A stretch of DNA of 64,000 nucleotides from Rhizobium favelukesii (GTDB lineage: Bacteria > Pseudomonadota > Alphaproteobacteria > Rhizobiales > Rhizobiaceae), in NCBI RefSeq assembly GCF_000577275.2, contig NZ_HG916853.1:1-64000 (forward strand), in the 5' to 3' direction. The notes beneath the pieces are model-generated. The model had not been told where the DNA came from and did no database searches. It worked only from the letters and a program-made list of their open reading frames with translations. The position numbers were made by a program, and so were the translations under genes. Below, in pieces: positions 35,224 through 43,684 of this stretch. The first letter of the stretch is position 1. Each line of letters opens with the position of its first letter.

Positions 35224-38117
35224 GCCGTTTCTCCGTTAGGCCAGAGATATTCGCCGGTCAGTAATATGTGTGCCCAACCCAGTGGAGAGATATGCGCCAG
35301 AAGTTCGGGCGGCACATCAAGTCCTTCATTCCGGCGCTCTGCGATTGCATGGCCGAGATGGAGGGTGTTCCAGTAGATGATGATTGCGGTGAGCAGGTTG
35401 AGTCCGGCGATCCGGTAATGTTGGCCCTCGGTGGTTCGGTCACGGATTTCACCCTGGCGACCGATGCGCAGCGCATTCTTGAGAGCATGGTGGGCTTCAC
35501 CCTTGTTGAGGCCGATCTGGGCACGCCGCTGCATGTCCGTGTCGAGGATCCACTCTATAATAAAGAGTGTCCGCTCCACGCGGCCAACCTCTCGCAGCGC
35601 AACCGCCAGATCGTTCTGGCGTGGATAGGAGGCAAGCTTGCGGAGCAACTGGCTCGGCTTGATCTTGCCGGAAGCCATGGTCGCGGCGCAGCGGAACAGG
35701 TCGGGCCAGTTCGCGATGATCAATTCCTCGCGGATCTTGCCGCCGACCAGTTTGCGCAAATCCTTGGGTGTCCCTGCGGGATTGAACACGTAAAGGCGCT
35801 TCGAAGGCAAATCGCGGATGCGCAGGACAAGGCGGTATCCGAGCATGCTGCTGGTCCCGAACAAGTGATCGGTAAAGCCGGCCGTATCGGCATATTGCTC
35901 TCCAACCTGACGACCAGCCTCATTCATCAGCAGGCCGTCAAGGATGTATGGGGCCTCGCTGACTGTCGCCGGAATGGTTTGTGATGCGAACGGCGCGAAC
36001 TGATCGTTGACGTGAGTGTAAGCCTTGAGGCCGGGTTCGTTTCCATACTTGGCGTTGACCATGTTCATCGCCTCGCCCTGCCGGGCCGAAGGGAAGAACT
36101 GGCCATCGCTCGATGCGGTCGTTCCCAAGCCCCAGAACCGGGACATTGGCAGTTTTGCCTGCGCAGCCACCACGATCGCCAGCGCCTGGTCCATTGCGTC
36201 GCTTTCGACGTGCCACCGGGCAAGGCGCGATAGCTGCCAGTAATCATGCGTATTCGTGGCCTCCGCCATCTTCCGCAGTCCCAGATTCAGCCCTTCTGCG
36301 AGCAGCACATTGAGCAGGCCGACCTGGTCACCGCATGGAACCCCGGTTCTCAGATGAGTGAAGGCTTCGGTGAACCCGAGCGCAGCATCGACCTCCAACA
36401 AGATGTCGGTGATCCGAACTGGCGGCATCCGGTGATAGAGATCGAGTATCAATTCCTCGGCACTGTCCGGAACGTCAGCCGTCAGCCGGTCGATCCGCAG
36501 CGTTCCATCCTCGATACTGCCACGAGGGATGGTTCCGTCGCGCGCTGCTCGTGCAAGTCTCTTCAGGCCATCGGCGAGCCGAGCCTTTCGATCAGTCAGC
36601 CATACTTGCGGATCGAGGGGCACTGCTAGTCTTGTATTAGCTTGTGCCGCAATCATCGGCACCAACACCTGTTTGAGATCGCCATAGCGGCGCGAATGGT
36701 CGAGCCAGATGTCACCGGATCGGAAGGCATCCCGCAGGTGAAACAGGACCGCCACCTCCCGAAGGCGATTGTCGCCCTGGTCTTGTGCTCTCAAATGGCG
36801 GTGCCATTTCGAATTTGGCCGCAAGAAGCTGTCGGTCGCCGATGGTGACGCTTGCATTTCGCCGATGGCTTTTGCCGCCGTAATCAAGGGCTGGGCTACC
36901 GATGCTGCCTTGAACTTCAGGCACCGCAACATGCGCGGCGCGTAGCGGCGGAAGCGATGATATCCTTGTCCCACATGAGCCAATGGATCGTCCGCCAGCG
37001 TATTGCTGAGCTGGGCACCGGCCGCGACCAGTTGTTCGAGCCGACCCCATTCCGCCGATTTGGCGACCGCCATTTCCAGCGGCACACCATCATTGCGGGC
37101 TTCGAGCAGGGAAGTTCCGAGTGTGGTGAAGGCGTGTAGCGTATCGGTGACGGTTGCCTTGGAATCGGCAATCCGTTCTTCATGCAGCCGTTTCGCCTCG
37201 CGCCAGGTCTTTCCGACGATCCGGTCATGGGTCTCGACCACCGTATCGGCGATCGCCGCCTCCCATTCCACGGCGCAGACGGCAAGGATCGCCCAGCGCC
37301 GATCAGAGCTGATGTCCCGCAAGCCATCGGTAAAATAGCGCTCGCCCTGCCGACGCAGGCGTGCGACACGGTGCGGCGGGATACCGGCGAGAAGCTGCGG
37401 ATCAAGAGTCAGGCCACGCAGCAACTCCAGCCTGTCGAGCAGTCGGTTCGCCGCTGCGGAATTGTTGCCGACCTCGAACTGGCGAAGCCAGATGAACCGG
37501 CTGACATTGGCATCGAGCACTTCAGTCAGCAACCCATCAAGCCGTTCGCGTGCGTTATTGTCGAGCTTTTCCGCGATCCGCGTCTCGATCCGCCGCTCGG
37601 CGGCGACCAGCGCGTCCGCACATAGTCGCTCGATCGTCGATACCGCTGGCAAGATCGTCAGAGTTTCACGACAACGTGCGACCAGGCGCTGAGCAAGATC
37701 TTCGTTCGAGCGGGCGTCTTCAGCCTGATGGAAAAGCCAGTCCCGCAGATCACGGGCACCACGACCCGCGAAGGTCTTATAGCCATAGATCTCGCGCAAC
37801 CCCTCCATATGCTCCTGGCGGGTCTGCCGCCGGGCAGCATAGGTAAGAAGCGCATCGGCTGGGACGCCGAGCTGAGCCCCGATGAACGACAGGACATCAG
37901 GCGGGATCACCTCGCCCGGAGCCAGCGCGCGCCCTGGATATCGCAACGCGCAAAGCTGCAGGGCGAACCCAAGCCTGTTCTCCGGCCTGCGGCGTTCCTG
38001 GATGTGTCCAAGATCGTCGTCGCTCAGTGTGTAGTGCCGAAGCAGCGACAATTCATCGATTGGCAGATCGAAGAGTGCCGAGCGCTGTCGCTCGGTGAGA
38101 ATATGTCGCCTTGGCAT
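35220..38117 (-). CDS. tnpA: Tn3-family transposase
   Basis: From ATG 38117 the 965-residue protein begins MPRRHILTERQRSALFDLP, typical of Tn3 transposases with a DUF4158 N-terminal domain. The C-terminal DDE domain includes SDGQFFPS (Asp), DGLLMNE with the second Asp, and the Glu in LNKGEAHHALKNAL; the end WAHILLTGEYLW is characteristic. A longer upstream reading crosses the res region and is not used. Appears intact. Confidence 0.92.
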   Translation of the reverse strand: MPRRHILTERQRSALFDLPIDELSLLRHYTLSDDDLGHIQERRRPENRLGFALQLCALRYPGRALAPGEVIPPDVLSFIGAQLGVPADALLTYAARRQTRQEHMEGLREIYGYKTFAGRGARDLRDWLFHQAEDARSNEDLAQRLVARCRETLTILPAVSTIERLCADALVAAERRIETRIAEKLDNNARERLDGLLTEVLDANVSRFIWLRQFEVGNNSAAANRLLDRLELLRGLTLDPQLLAGIPPHRVARLRRQGERYFTDGLRDISSDRRWAILAVCAVEWEAAIADTVVETHDRIVGKTWREAKRLHEERIADSKATVTDTLHAFTTLGTSLLEARNDGVPLEMAVAKSAEWGRLEQLVAAGAQLSNTLADDPLAHVGQGYHRFRRYAPRMLRCLKFKAASVAQPLITAAKAIGEMQASPSATDSFLRPNSKWHRHLRAQDQGDNRLREVAVLFHLRDAFRSGDIWLDHSRRYGDLKQVLVPMIAAQANTRLAVPLDPQVWLTDRKARLADGLKRLARAARDGTIPRGSIEDGTLRIDRLTADVPDSAEELILDLYHRMPPVRITDILLEVDAALGFTEAFTHLRTGVPCGDQVGLLNVLLAEGLNLGLRKMAEATNTHDYWQLSRLARWHVESDAMDQALAIVVAAQAKLPMSRFWGLGTTASSDGQFFPSARQGEAMNMVNAKYGNEPGLKAYTHVNDQFAPFASQTIPATVSEAPYILDGLLMNEAGRQVGEQYADTAGFTDHLFGTSSMLGYRLVLRIRDLPSKRLYVFNPAGTPKDLRKLVGGKIREELIIANWPDLFRCAATMASGKIKPSQLLRKLASYPRQNDLAVALREVGRVERTLFIIEWILDTDMQRRAQIGLNKGEAHHALKNALRIGRQGEIRDRTTEGQHYRIAGLNLLTAIIIYWNTLHLGHAIAERRNEGLDVPPELLAHISPLGWAHILLTGEYLWPNGETA

Positions 38118-38212
38118 GCCGCAATTGTCCCTATTGAAGTATAGTCTGTTTTGGACAACAATGAGTCCATACAAATCAAGGCCTTCCGACACTAAAATCC
38201 ACGAGGGTTCAA
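38118..38212. promoter_or_regulatory. Divergent tnpA-tnpR intergenic region, probable res site
   Basis: In this Tn3 layout the 95-bp gap between divergent tnpA and tnpR carries the resolution site and both promoters. It contains repeated TGTCC/GGACA half-sites. Exact subsites cannot be fixed by eye. Confidence 0.45.
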
Positions 38213-38836
38213 TTGGGACAGCGCGCCGCAATTTATTGCCGTGTTTCGACTGCCGATCAGTCATGCGAACGACAGGAGCGTGACTTGGCTACATTCGCAG
38301 ATCGTGCCGGCTACGACGTGGCAGCGGTTTTCAAGGAGACAGGCTCAGGCGCAAAGCTCGACCGTGCCGAACGACGCAAAGTCATGGCGCTGGCGCAAGC
38401 TCGGAAGATCGACGCGGTGCTTGTTACCGAACTTTCGCGCTGGGGCCGCTCCACGGTCGACCTGCTTAACACGTTGCGCGAGTTGGAGGGGTGGAAGGTG
38501 TCGGTGATCGCCATGAACGGAATGGCGTTTGATCTGTCCTCGCCACATGGCCGCATGCTGGCGACATTGCTCTCGGGCATTGCCGAGTTCGAGCGTGACC
38601 TCATCAGTGAGCGGGTTAAGTCCGGGCTCGCCGCTGCTAAGGCGCGAGGTAAAGTGCTCGGTCGTCAGACCGGAGAGCGTCCCAAGTCAGATCGGCTTGC
38701 GCCGAAGGTAATGGCTTTGATTGCTGAAGGCCGTAGCTATCGCTGGATCGCGCGCGATCTCAGCATCAGCAAAAATACCGTCGCTGACGTTGTTCAGCGC
38801 AACCGCATCGACGTTAAAACACCTGAGGAAGCATAG
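38213..38836 (+). CDS. tnpR: Serine resolvase of the Tn3 element
   Basis: The 207-residue protein starts at TTG 38213 with GAGGG upstream. It has the serine-recombinase core YCRVSTADQ (active Ser), VLVTELSRWGRS and AEFERDLISERVKSGLAAAKARGK, then a C-terminal helix-turn-helix (RSYRWIARDLSISKNTVADV). It resolves cointegrates at res. Confidence 0.92.
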   Translation: MGQRAAIYCRVSTADQSCERQERDLATFADRAGYDVAAVFKETGSGAKLDRAERRKVMALAQARKIDAVLVTELSRWGRSTVDLLNTLRELEGWKVSVIAMNGMAFDLSSPHGRMLATLLSGIAEFERDLISERVKSGLAAAKARGKVLGRQTGERPKSDRLAPKVMALIAEGRSYRWIARDLSISKNTVADVVQRNRIDVKTPEEA

Positions 38837-38849
38837 TCTGGAGAATGGA

Positions 38850-39644
38850 ATGACCGACAAAGCACACCATGAAGTCGCCGCTCGCTGGAACCAAAACGCC
38901 GACCAATGGACCGATGACGTGCGCAACGGCTACGACGTGTATCGCGACTTGTTCACGTTTCCGGCTTTCGTGGAATTTCTGCCAGATATTACTGGCCTGG
39001 ACGTTATCGATTTTGGATGCGGTGAAGGCACCAATACCCGACACTTCGCGAAAATGGGCGCTAAGGTGACGGGCATCGATATTTCGCAGGGCTTAATCGA
39101 GCATGCCCGGCAGGCGGAGATCGCAGACCCAGTCGGCGTAAAGTATAAAGTTGGGTCGTATAGTTCAGAAACCGGACTGCCTGCCTCTTCCTTTGATGCA
39201 GTCGTCTCAACTATGGCGTTAATGGACGGCCCTGATTTTCAAGGCGCTATGAATGAAGCCTACCGCCTGGTCCGTCCGGGCGGGTTCATCGCGTTCAGCG
39301 TCCTGCACCCGTGTTTCATTACGCCCGGCTTGCAATGGCAGAAAGATGAGCATGGTAAGACGACCGGTCTGTGTGTTGCTCGCTATTTCAGCAAAGAAGT
39401 TTTTACAGAGAACTGGAAGTTCGGAAATCGCCCCAAAGATGAGAATATCGTGCCATTCTCCGTTCCTCGCTTTCCAAGAACAATCGGAGACTATCTCAAC
39501 GCAGTGGCGTTTGCCGGCTTTCGCTTAACGCGCATCGGAGAGCCTCAACCCACGGAGGACGCTTGTAAGATAGTGCCACGATTCAGCAGGTGGCGCGATC
39601 TCGGGGCTTTCCTGCTGCTGGTTATGGCAGAGCGTCCGAAATAA
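38850..39644 (+). CDS. Class I SAM-dependent methyltransferase (transposon passenger)
   Basis: The 264-residue protein has motif I DVIDFGCGEGTNTRHFA, VTGIDISQGLIEHAR and VSTMALMDG, so it binds S-adenosylmethionine. It lies 13 bases after tnpR and inside the right inverted repeat, so it moves with the element. Substrate unknown; the fold is that of small-molecule methyltransferases rather than DNA methylases (no NPPY or DPPY). Confidence 0.82.
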   Translation: MTDKAHHEVAARWNQNADQWTDDVRNGYDVYRDLFTFPAFVEFLPDITGLDVIDFGCGEGTNTRHFAKMGAKVTGIDISQGLIEHARQAEIADPVGVKYKVGSYSSETGLPASSFDAVVSTMALMDGPDFQGAMNEAYRLVRPGGFIAFSVLHPCFITPGLQWQKDEHGKTTGLCVARYFSKEVFTENWKFGNRPKDENIVPFSVPRFPRTIGDYLNAVAFAGFRLTRIGEPQPTEDACKIVPRFSRWRDLGAFLLLVMAERPK

Positions 39645-39678
39645 GGCTGTTGCTCCATTCTTATGCGACCATGCTTCC

Positions 39679-39715
39679 TTAGAGTGTCATTTCGCCCTCT
39701 ACCGGAACCGACCCC
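39679..39715. repeat. Tn3 right inverted repeat
   Basis: Begins TTAGAGTGTCATTTCGCCCT and ends ACCGACCCC; 37 bp, matching the left end with a few mismatches. Confidence 0.88.
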
Positions 39716-40028
39716 TTGGACGTGGGCTTCGCATCAGGCGCGCTCCGGAAAGGCAATCATGACTAAAACTTTCAAGCCGGGGCAGACTGCCCCTCGTTCT
39801 GGACAATACGGGATTCTCGGGACCCGTGGTGGAGACACCGGCAAAGAGCGCACCGTCACGCGCGGCGAGCCGATGCCGCCGACGCCGAAATCCGGCCAGA
39901 CCTACAAGCTGGTCGATGCGACCCGGAACAAGAACGGTCGCCCGTGAGCCGAAAAAGGACGGCGACCTTCTTTGGCCGCCGTCTCTTTCCGTAGCACTAG
40001 GCGGCACTGTCACCGTCACGCGAACACC
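39716..40028 (+). repeat. About 310-bp segment duplicated at 50153-50462
   Basis: From TTGGACGTGGGCT through the YjzC gene and its hairpin to CACGCGAACACCC the sequence is nearly identical to 50153-50462, in the same orientation. The Tn3 right end abuts its left edge. Confidence 0.85.
39759..39947 (+). CDS. YjzC-like small protein (copy 1)
   Basis: The 62-residue protein MTKTFKPGQTAPRSGQYGIL... with RGGDTGKERTVTRGEPMPPTPKSG matches the YjzC family, small soluble proteins of unknown role in bacteria. A GGAAAGG ribosome site lies upstream. Downstream, GGACGGCGACC and GGTCGCCGTC-like arms form a probable terminator (39956-39986). A second copy at 50193 differs by one residue (N to S). Confidence 0.72.
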   Translation: MTKTFKPGQTAPRSGQYGILGTRGGDTGKERTVTRGEPMPPTPKSGQTYKLVDATRNKNGRP

Positions 40029-40125
40029 CGTGTCCCGCCGGGTATTTTGGTTGTCGTCTTTGGGTCAATGCGCGTCGTAGCGCAGGCAAATGTGAATGAA
40101 TGCTTGGGGTCGCGAACAGCCGTTC

Positions 40126-40791
40126 TTAAGCCTCTTCTTTGGCTCTCTCGGAACCGATCCCATTTATGGTTACGCTGCGACGATGCTCGGCCCATACACG
40201 TTTGACCTGGCTTTCGCTGCATCCCGCCAGCTTGGCAGTCCGAGCGATGCTATTTCCGCCAGTTCTAAGGGCGATGATCCTTTCGTGCGTGGCCGCGTCG
40301 GCCTGTCGGCCGGCGTATTTGCCATTGGCCTTGGCTTGATCGACACCCTGCCGCTGACGCTCACGCCGATCCTCGAAATCGTCTCGAGCGATCTGCAGGG
40401 CAAGCTTCAGCAACATCTCCTGCACTGACTCGAGCACGATCTTTGTTACGCCTTCGGCGTCGGCCGCGATCTCGCTCAGATCGACAATGCCGGGCACGGC
40501 AAGCCGTGCGCCTTTTCCGCGGATCGTTGCAACGAGCTTTTCGGCTTCCGGCAATGGCAGACGGCTAATGCGATCGATCTTTTCCGCGATCACGACTTCG
40601 CCCGGCTGAAGGTCCGCGATCAGCCGCAACAGCTCCGGCCGATCGGCCCGAGCACCAGAGGCTTTTTCGCGATAGACGCCGGCGATGTAATACCCGGCCG
40701 TCCTGGCGTCGTCGATGATCGACTCCTGTCGCTGAAGATCTTGTTCCTGGGAACTGACGCGCAGATAAATCCTCGCGATGCGTACCGTCAT
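40126..40791 (-). CDS. Serine recombinase/resolvase
   Basis: The 221-residue protein has YLRVSSQEQDLQRQESI with the nucleophilic Ser, VVIAEKIDRISRLPL and a C-terminal helix-turn-helix (NSIARTAKLAGCSESQVKRVW). It is a different family member from the Tn3 resolvases here. No transposase partner is adjacent. The sequence GCCTAGCTCAA occurs twice just upstream (about 40800 and 40842) and may be part of its site. Confidence 0.85.
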   Translation of the reverse strand: MTVRIARIYLRVSSQEQDLQRQESIIDDARTAGYYIAGVYREKASGARADRPELLRLIADLQPGEVVIAEKIDRISRLPLPEAEKLVATIRGKGARLAVPGIVDLSEIAADAEGVTKIVLESVQEMLLKLALQIARDDFEDRRERQRQGVDQAKANGKYAGRQADAATHERIIALRTGGNSIARTAKLAGCSESQVKRVWAEHRRSVTINGIGSERAKEEA

Positions 40792-41002
40792 GCCTTCTTG
40801 CCTAGCTCAATTGGGTATACTTCATAGCGCCTAGGTTAATGGCCTAGCTCAAAAAGAAAAGTACCAATCTAATTGCGCCACCTGTTTATGACCGACTTAA
40901 TTGAGCCATTTCGGTGAACTGGACGCGAAATACCGGAGTTGCGGCTTGACGGACGAACCACCATGAGTCGTTGTAGACAATAGTGCCCGCGAGCACCTAA
41001 TA
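40792..41002. other. Gap between the resolvase and the IS3 element
   Basis: Contains two GCCTAGCTCAA direct repeats and AT-rich sequence near 40850. No gene seen. Confidence 0.35.
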
Positions 41003-41563
41003 GAGCTGGCTCGGTTTGTCTGAACAGTCCGTGGCGTTTCGTTAAGTGGATTTCCGCCTCGATTATGCTGCCACCATCATCGGTGTCAGCGCGTTGAAGT
41101 AAGCCTGATCCGGTGTTTGCCGGTCAAGGGATGAATGTGGGCGTCGGGTATTGTAAAAGGTCAGATACCGGCCGATCCCAGTGCGGGCCTCGGGCACGGT
41201 TTTGTAGGCATGTAGATAGACCTCCTCGTATTTGATCGAGCGCCAGAGCCGCTCGACGAAGACGTTGTCCCGCCAGGCTCCCTTTCCATCCATCGAGATT
41301 TCAATCCCGGCCGTCTTCAGCACCGTGATGAAGTCGATGGAGGTGAACTGCGATCCCTGATCGGTGTTGAATATGTCAGGCTTGCCGTATCGCGACAGCG
41401 CTTCCTCGACCGCCTCGATGCAAAAGGCCGTCTCCATCGTGATCGACAGCCGCCATGAAAGCACTCGGCGACTGAACCAATCGACGACAGCGCAGAGATA
41501 GACAAAGCCCCGCGCCATAGGGATGTAGCTGATGTCCATTGCCCAGACTTGATTGGGTTGTCT

Positions 41564-41898
41564 AATCGCATTCCGTTCGTCAAGGTATTTTTGGTATTCG
41601 GCGTCTTTGCCGTGTTGCGCGACAGGCAACGCGGCGTAAATGGGCTACTGTTTGGATCGGGGCCTCAGCGGCCATATTTTCTTCAGAGCTGTCCAGCGCC
41701 GGGAGCAGGGTTGTCTCCGCGGTCGACAAATGTCGCCGCACAATGGGTCTTCGCAGGGTGGACCTTCCTATGTCTGGTGCGCAGTCTCGAACGAGCTGCA
41801 GCCCAACTCAACGGAATGATCCAATCCACGTCCGCAGCAGGGACGCTCAGTGCCTCAAATCGGGTTTGACGCGCTGAGTTAGAAGGCTGGCACTTCGC
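41564..41898 (-). other. Non-coding 3' flank of the IS110 element
   Basis: 335 bases without a convincing gene, within the element. IS110 elements encode a structured bridge RNA in a non-coding flank that guides target and donor choice; this is the longer flank and so the better place to look. Not demonstrated from the sequence alone. Confidence 0.35.
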
Positions 41899-42930
41899 TT
41901 ATGCGGTGGCGCCAGCCAATGCGTTGAACACTTCTCCCGTCTTGAGCATGCTGTGCATGATGACCGCAAGCTTACGGGCGATCGCCACCGCAGCGCGCTT
42001 GAAGCCCAACCGCTCACGCAGTTTAAGCCCCCAGCTCTTGAGACTGCTCTCGTTCCTGGCACTGGTTCTCGTAAGGATCACAGTCGCCGCTTCATAAAGC
42101 AGTCCCCGCAGACGGTGGTCACCTCTTCGCGAGATGTGGCCGTCATAATCGACTTCGCCTGACTGGTAGCGCCGCGTTGTCAGCCCGAGCCAGGCGCCAA
42201 CCGAGCGCGACGTTCGGAAGTTGTCTGGATCTTCAATCGCGGCGACATAGGAGACGGCGGTGACAGCGCCGATCCCCGGGATCGTCATCAACAGCTTCGT
42301 CGCCTGGCTTTTCCGCGCCGCTACGAGCAACTGGCGATCAAGATCGGCCGCGCGCTTGCGTATGTCGCGCCACGCCTCAAGCAGAGGCAATATGATCCAT
42401 GCCAGGCCGTCATTCCCATCCAAAAACTCTCTTACATTGCTATCAAACACCCGACCTGTTCCTTTGGGGACGATCAGACCGAACGTCTTCATCAGGCCGC
42501 GGATCTGGTTGCTGAGCTGGGTTGAGATGCTCAAAAGCTGATTGCGGGCCGTCACCAGCGTGCGCGTCAGCATGCTGTCGAACGCTTTTACCCGGACCGC
42601 CTTGTAGAAGCCGGCTTCGGCCAGTTGCGCCAAGCCATCCGCATTATTGGCATCGGTCTTGTTGAGCGTCTCGTTCAAGACCTTTTGCGCGTGCCGCGCT
42701 TCAATGCAGATTGCCGGAACCCCTTCGGCCGTCAGCGCATGATAGAACCACGTCGACAGCGGCCCCGTCTCGAATACGACGCGCTTGGCGTTTGGCGCGT
42801 GCTTGCGGATCATCTGCGCCAAAAGTTTTGGGTCCGAAGGGCACTTCCCGCGCCATATCCGCTTCCCGTCTTCTCGGATCGAGATGGCGGTATCTTTCAA
42901 CGAAACGTCGAGCCCTATATATCGGTCCAT
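41899..42930 (-). CDS. IS110-family transposase
   Basis: From ATG 42930 (GGAGG six bases upstream) the 343-residue protein has the N-terminal DEDD RuvC-like domain (RYIGLDVSLKD, VVFETGPLS, NKTDANNADGLAQLAEAG) and the C-terminal Transposase_20 domain with LLMTIPGIGAVTAVSYVA and the region around DYDGHISRRGDHRLRGLLYEA that carries the catalytic Ser. Appears intact. Confidence 0.9.
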   Translation of the reverse strand: MDRYIGLDVSLKDTAISIREDGKRIWRGKCPSDPKLLAQMIRKHAPNAKRVVFETGPLSTWFYHALTAEGVPAICIEARHAQKVLNETLNKTDANNADGLAQLAEAGFYKAVRVKAFDSMLTRTLVTARNQLLSISTQLSNQIRGLMKTFGLIVPKGTGRVFDSNVREFLDGNDGLAWIILPLLEAWRDIRKRAADLDRQLLVAARKSQATKLLMTIPGIGAVTAVSYVAAIEDPDNFRTSRSVGAWLGLTTRRYQSGEVDYDGHISRRGDHRLRGLLYEAATVILTRTSARNESSLKSWGLKLRERLGFKRAAVAIARKLAVIMHSMLKTGEVFNALAGATA

Positions 42931-43684
42931 GGTTGCCTCCATTTGGTGTTTGGGCCCGGTACCAATCGAGAGCCCGTATTTCCATCTTATCGGGGGCAAC
43001 CACCCTTGCCATCCGTAATTTATAGACTGGCCTGGGACGGTCGCGCCGCGATTACCCCATGTCTGGTGACCGCCAGCTTGCGTAGGAGATACGGATAGAC
43101 CTTGTGCCCAGGTGCCGGTTTAGACGTGTTGGGGCGACGGTAAATCGCCTCAATGCCCATCTTCCTCATCAGCGTCGCGACGTGAAGCCGCCCTGTGACA
43201 AGCCCTTCTGCCTTCAAAAGCCCTTGCAACATCCGGCTTCCGGCGAACGGGTAGTCGAGGTGCAGTTCGTCGATCCGGCGCATCAGGGCCAGATCGCCGT
43301 CTGACACAGGACGTGGCGAATAATAGATGCTGCCACGACTGAAGCCGAGAAGCTTCGCCTGGCGAACGACCGATAGTTTGTGCTCGCGGTTGATCATTTC
43401 TTTCCGCTCAGCAATCCGGCTTTGCCGAGCGCACTTGATAAAAAATCATTCTCTAACGTCAGTTCCCCAATCTTGGCATGCAGCGTTTTGACATCGACGG
43501 TCGGGGCCGCAGATTCCGCTTTGGCTTCATCGCCAAAAACGCCCGTCGCCCCCTCAAGGAGCTGGTCTTTCCATTGCTTGATCTGATTGGCGTGCACGTC
43601 GAATTGCTGTAAGCGCGATTTTCGATGCGTATTGACGCCTGTTCCACACCGAACGGCGGATAGCATCGGTCGCGGTATCCGGCT

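Larger units (their letters stand above)
35187..39715. mobile_element. Tn3-family transposon with a methyltransferase passenger
   Basis: Inverted repeats of 37 bp bound the element: left 35187-35223 and right 39679-39715. Read outside-in, both start GGGGTCGGTTCCGG and end GACACTCTAA. Contents: tnpA (minus), tnpR (plus) and a methyltransferase (plus). The 5-bp flanks (ACAAT and TTGGA) do not match, so the expected target duplication is missing and one end has been rearranged. Confidence 0.88.
41564..43061 (-). mobile_element. IS110-family element in IS3 orfB
   Basis: About 1,498 bp between the two halves of orfB, each flanked by TCT. It has one transposase gene with 131 bases upstream and 335 bases downstream that are non-coding. 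No terminal inverted repeats, as is usual for IS110. Confidence 0.8.
41063..43397 (-). pseudogene. IS3 transposase OrfB, split by IS110
   Basis: The 5' part (43064-43397) begins MINREHKLSVVRQAKLLG with the HTH_21 region and reaches LLRKLAVTR; the 3' part (41063-41563) begins QPNQVWAMDISYIPMARGF and carries the DDE residues in WAMDIS, FNTDQGSQFTS and the Glu in NVFVERLWRSIKYEE. The join AVTR-QPNQVW restores the family sequence exactly, with TCT present at both edges of the insert. Confidence 0.82.

Noticed and set aside
38850..39644. Methyltransferase as a restriction-modification enzyme
   Set aside because: It lacks the NPPY/DPPY or PC catalytic motifs of DNA methylases and has no restriction partner.
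35187..39715. 5-bp target duplication around the first Tn3 element
   Set aside because: Flanks ACAAT and TTGGA do not match, so simple insertion at this site is not supported.
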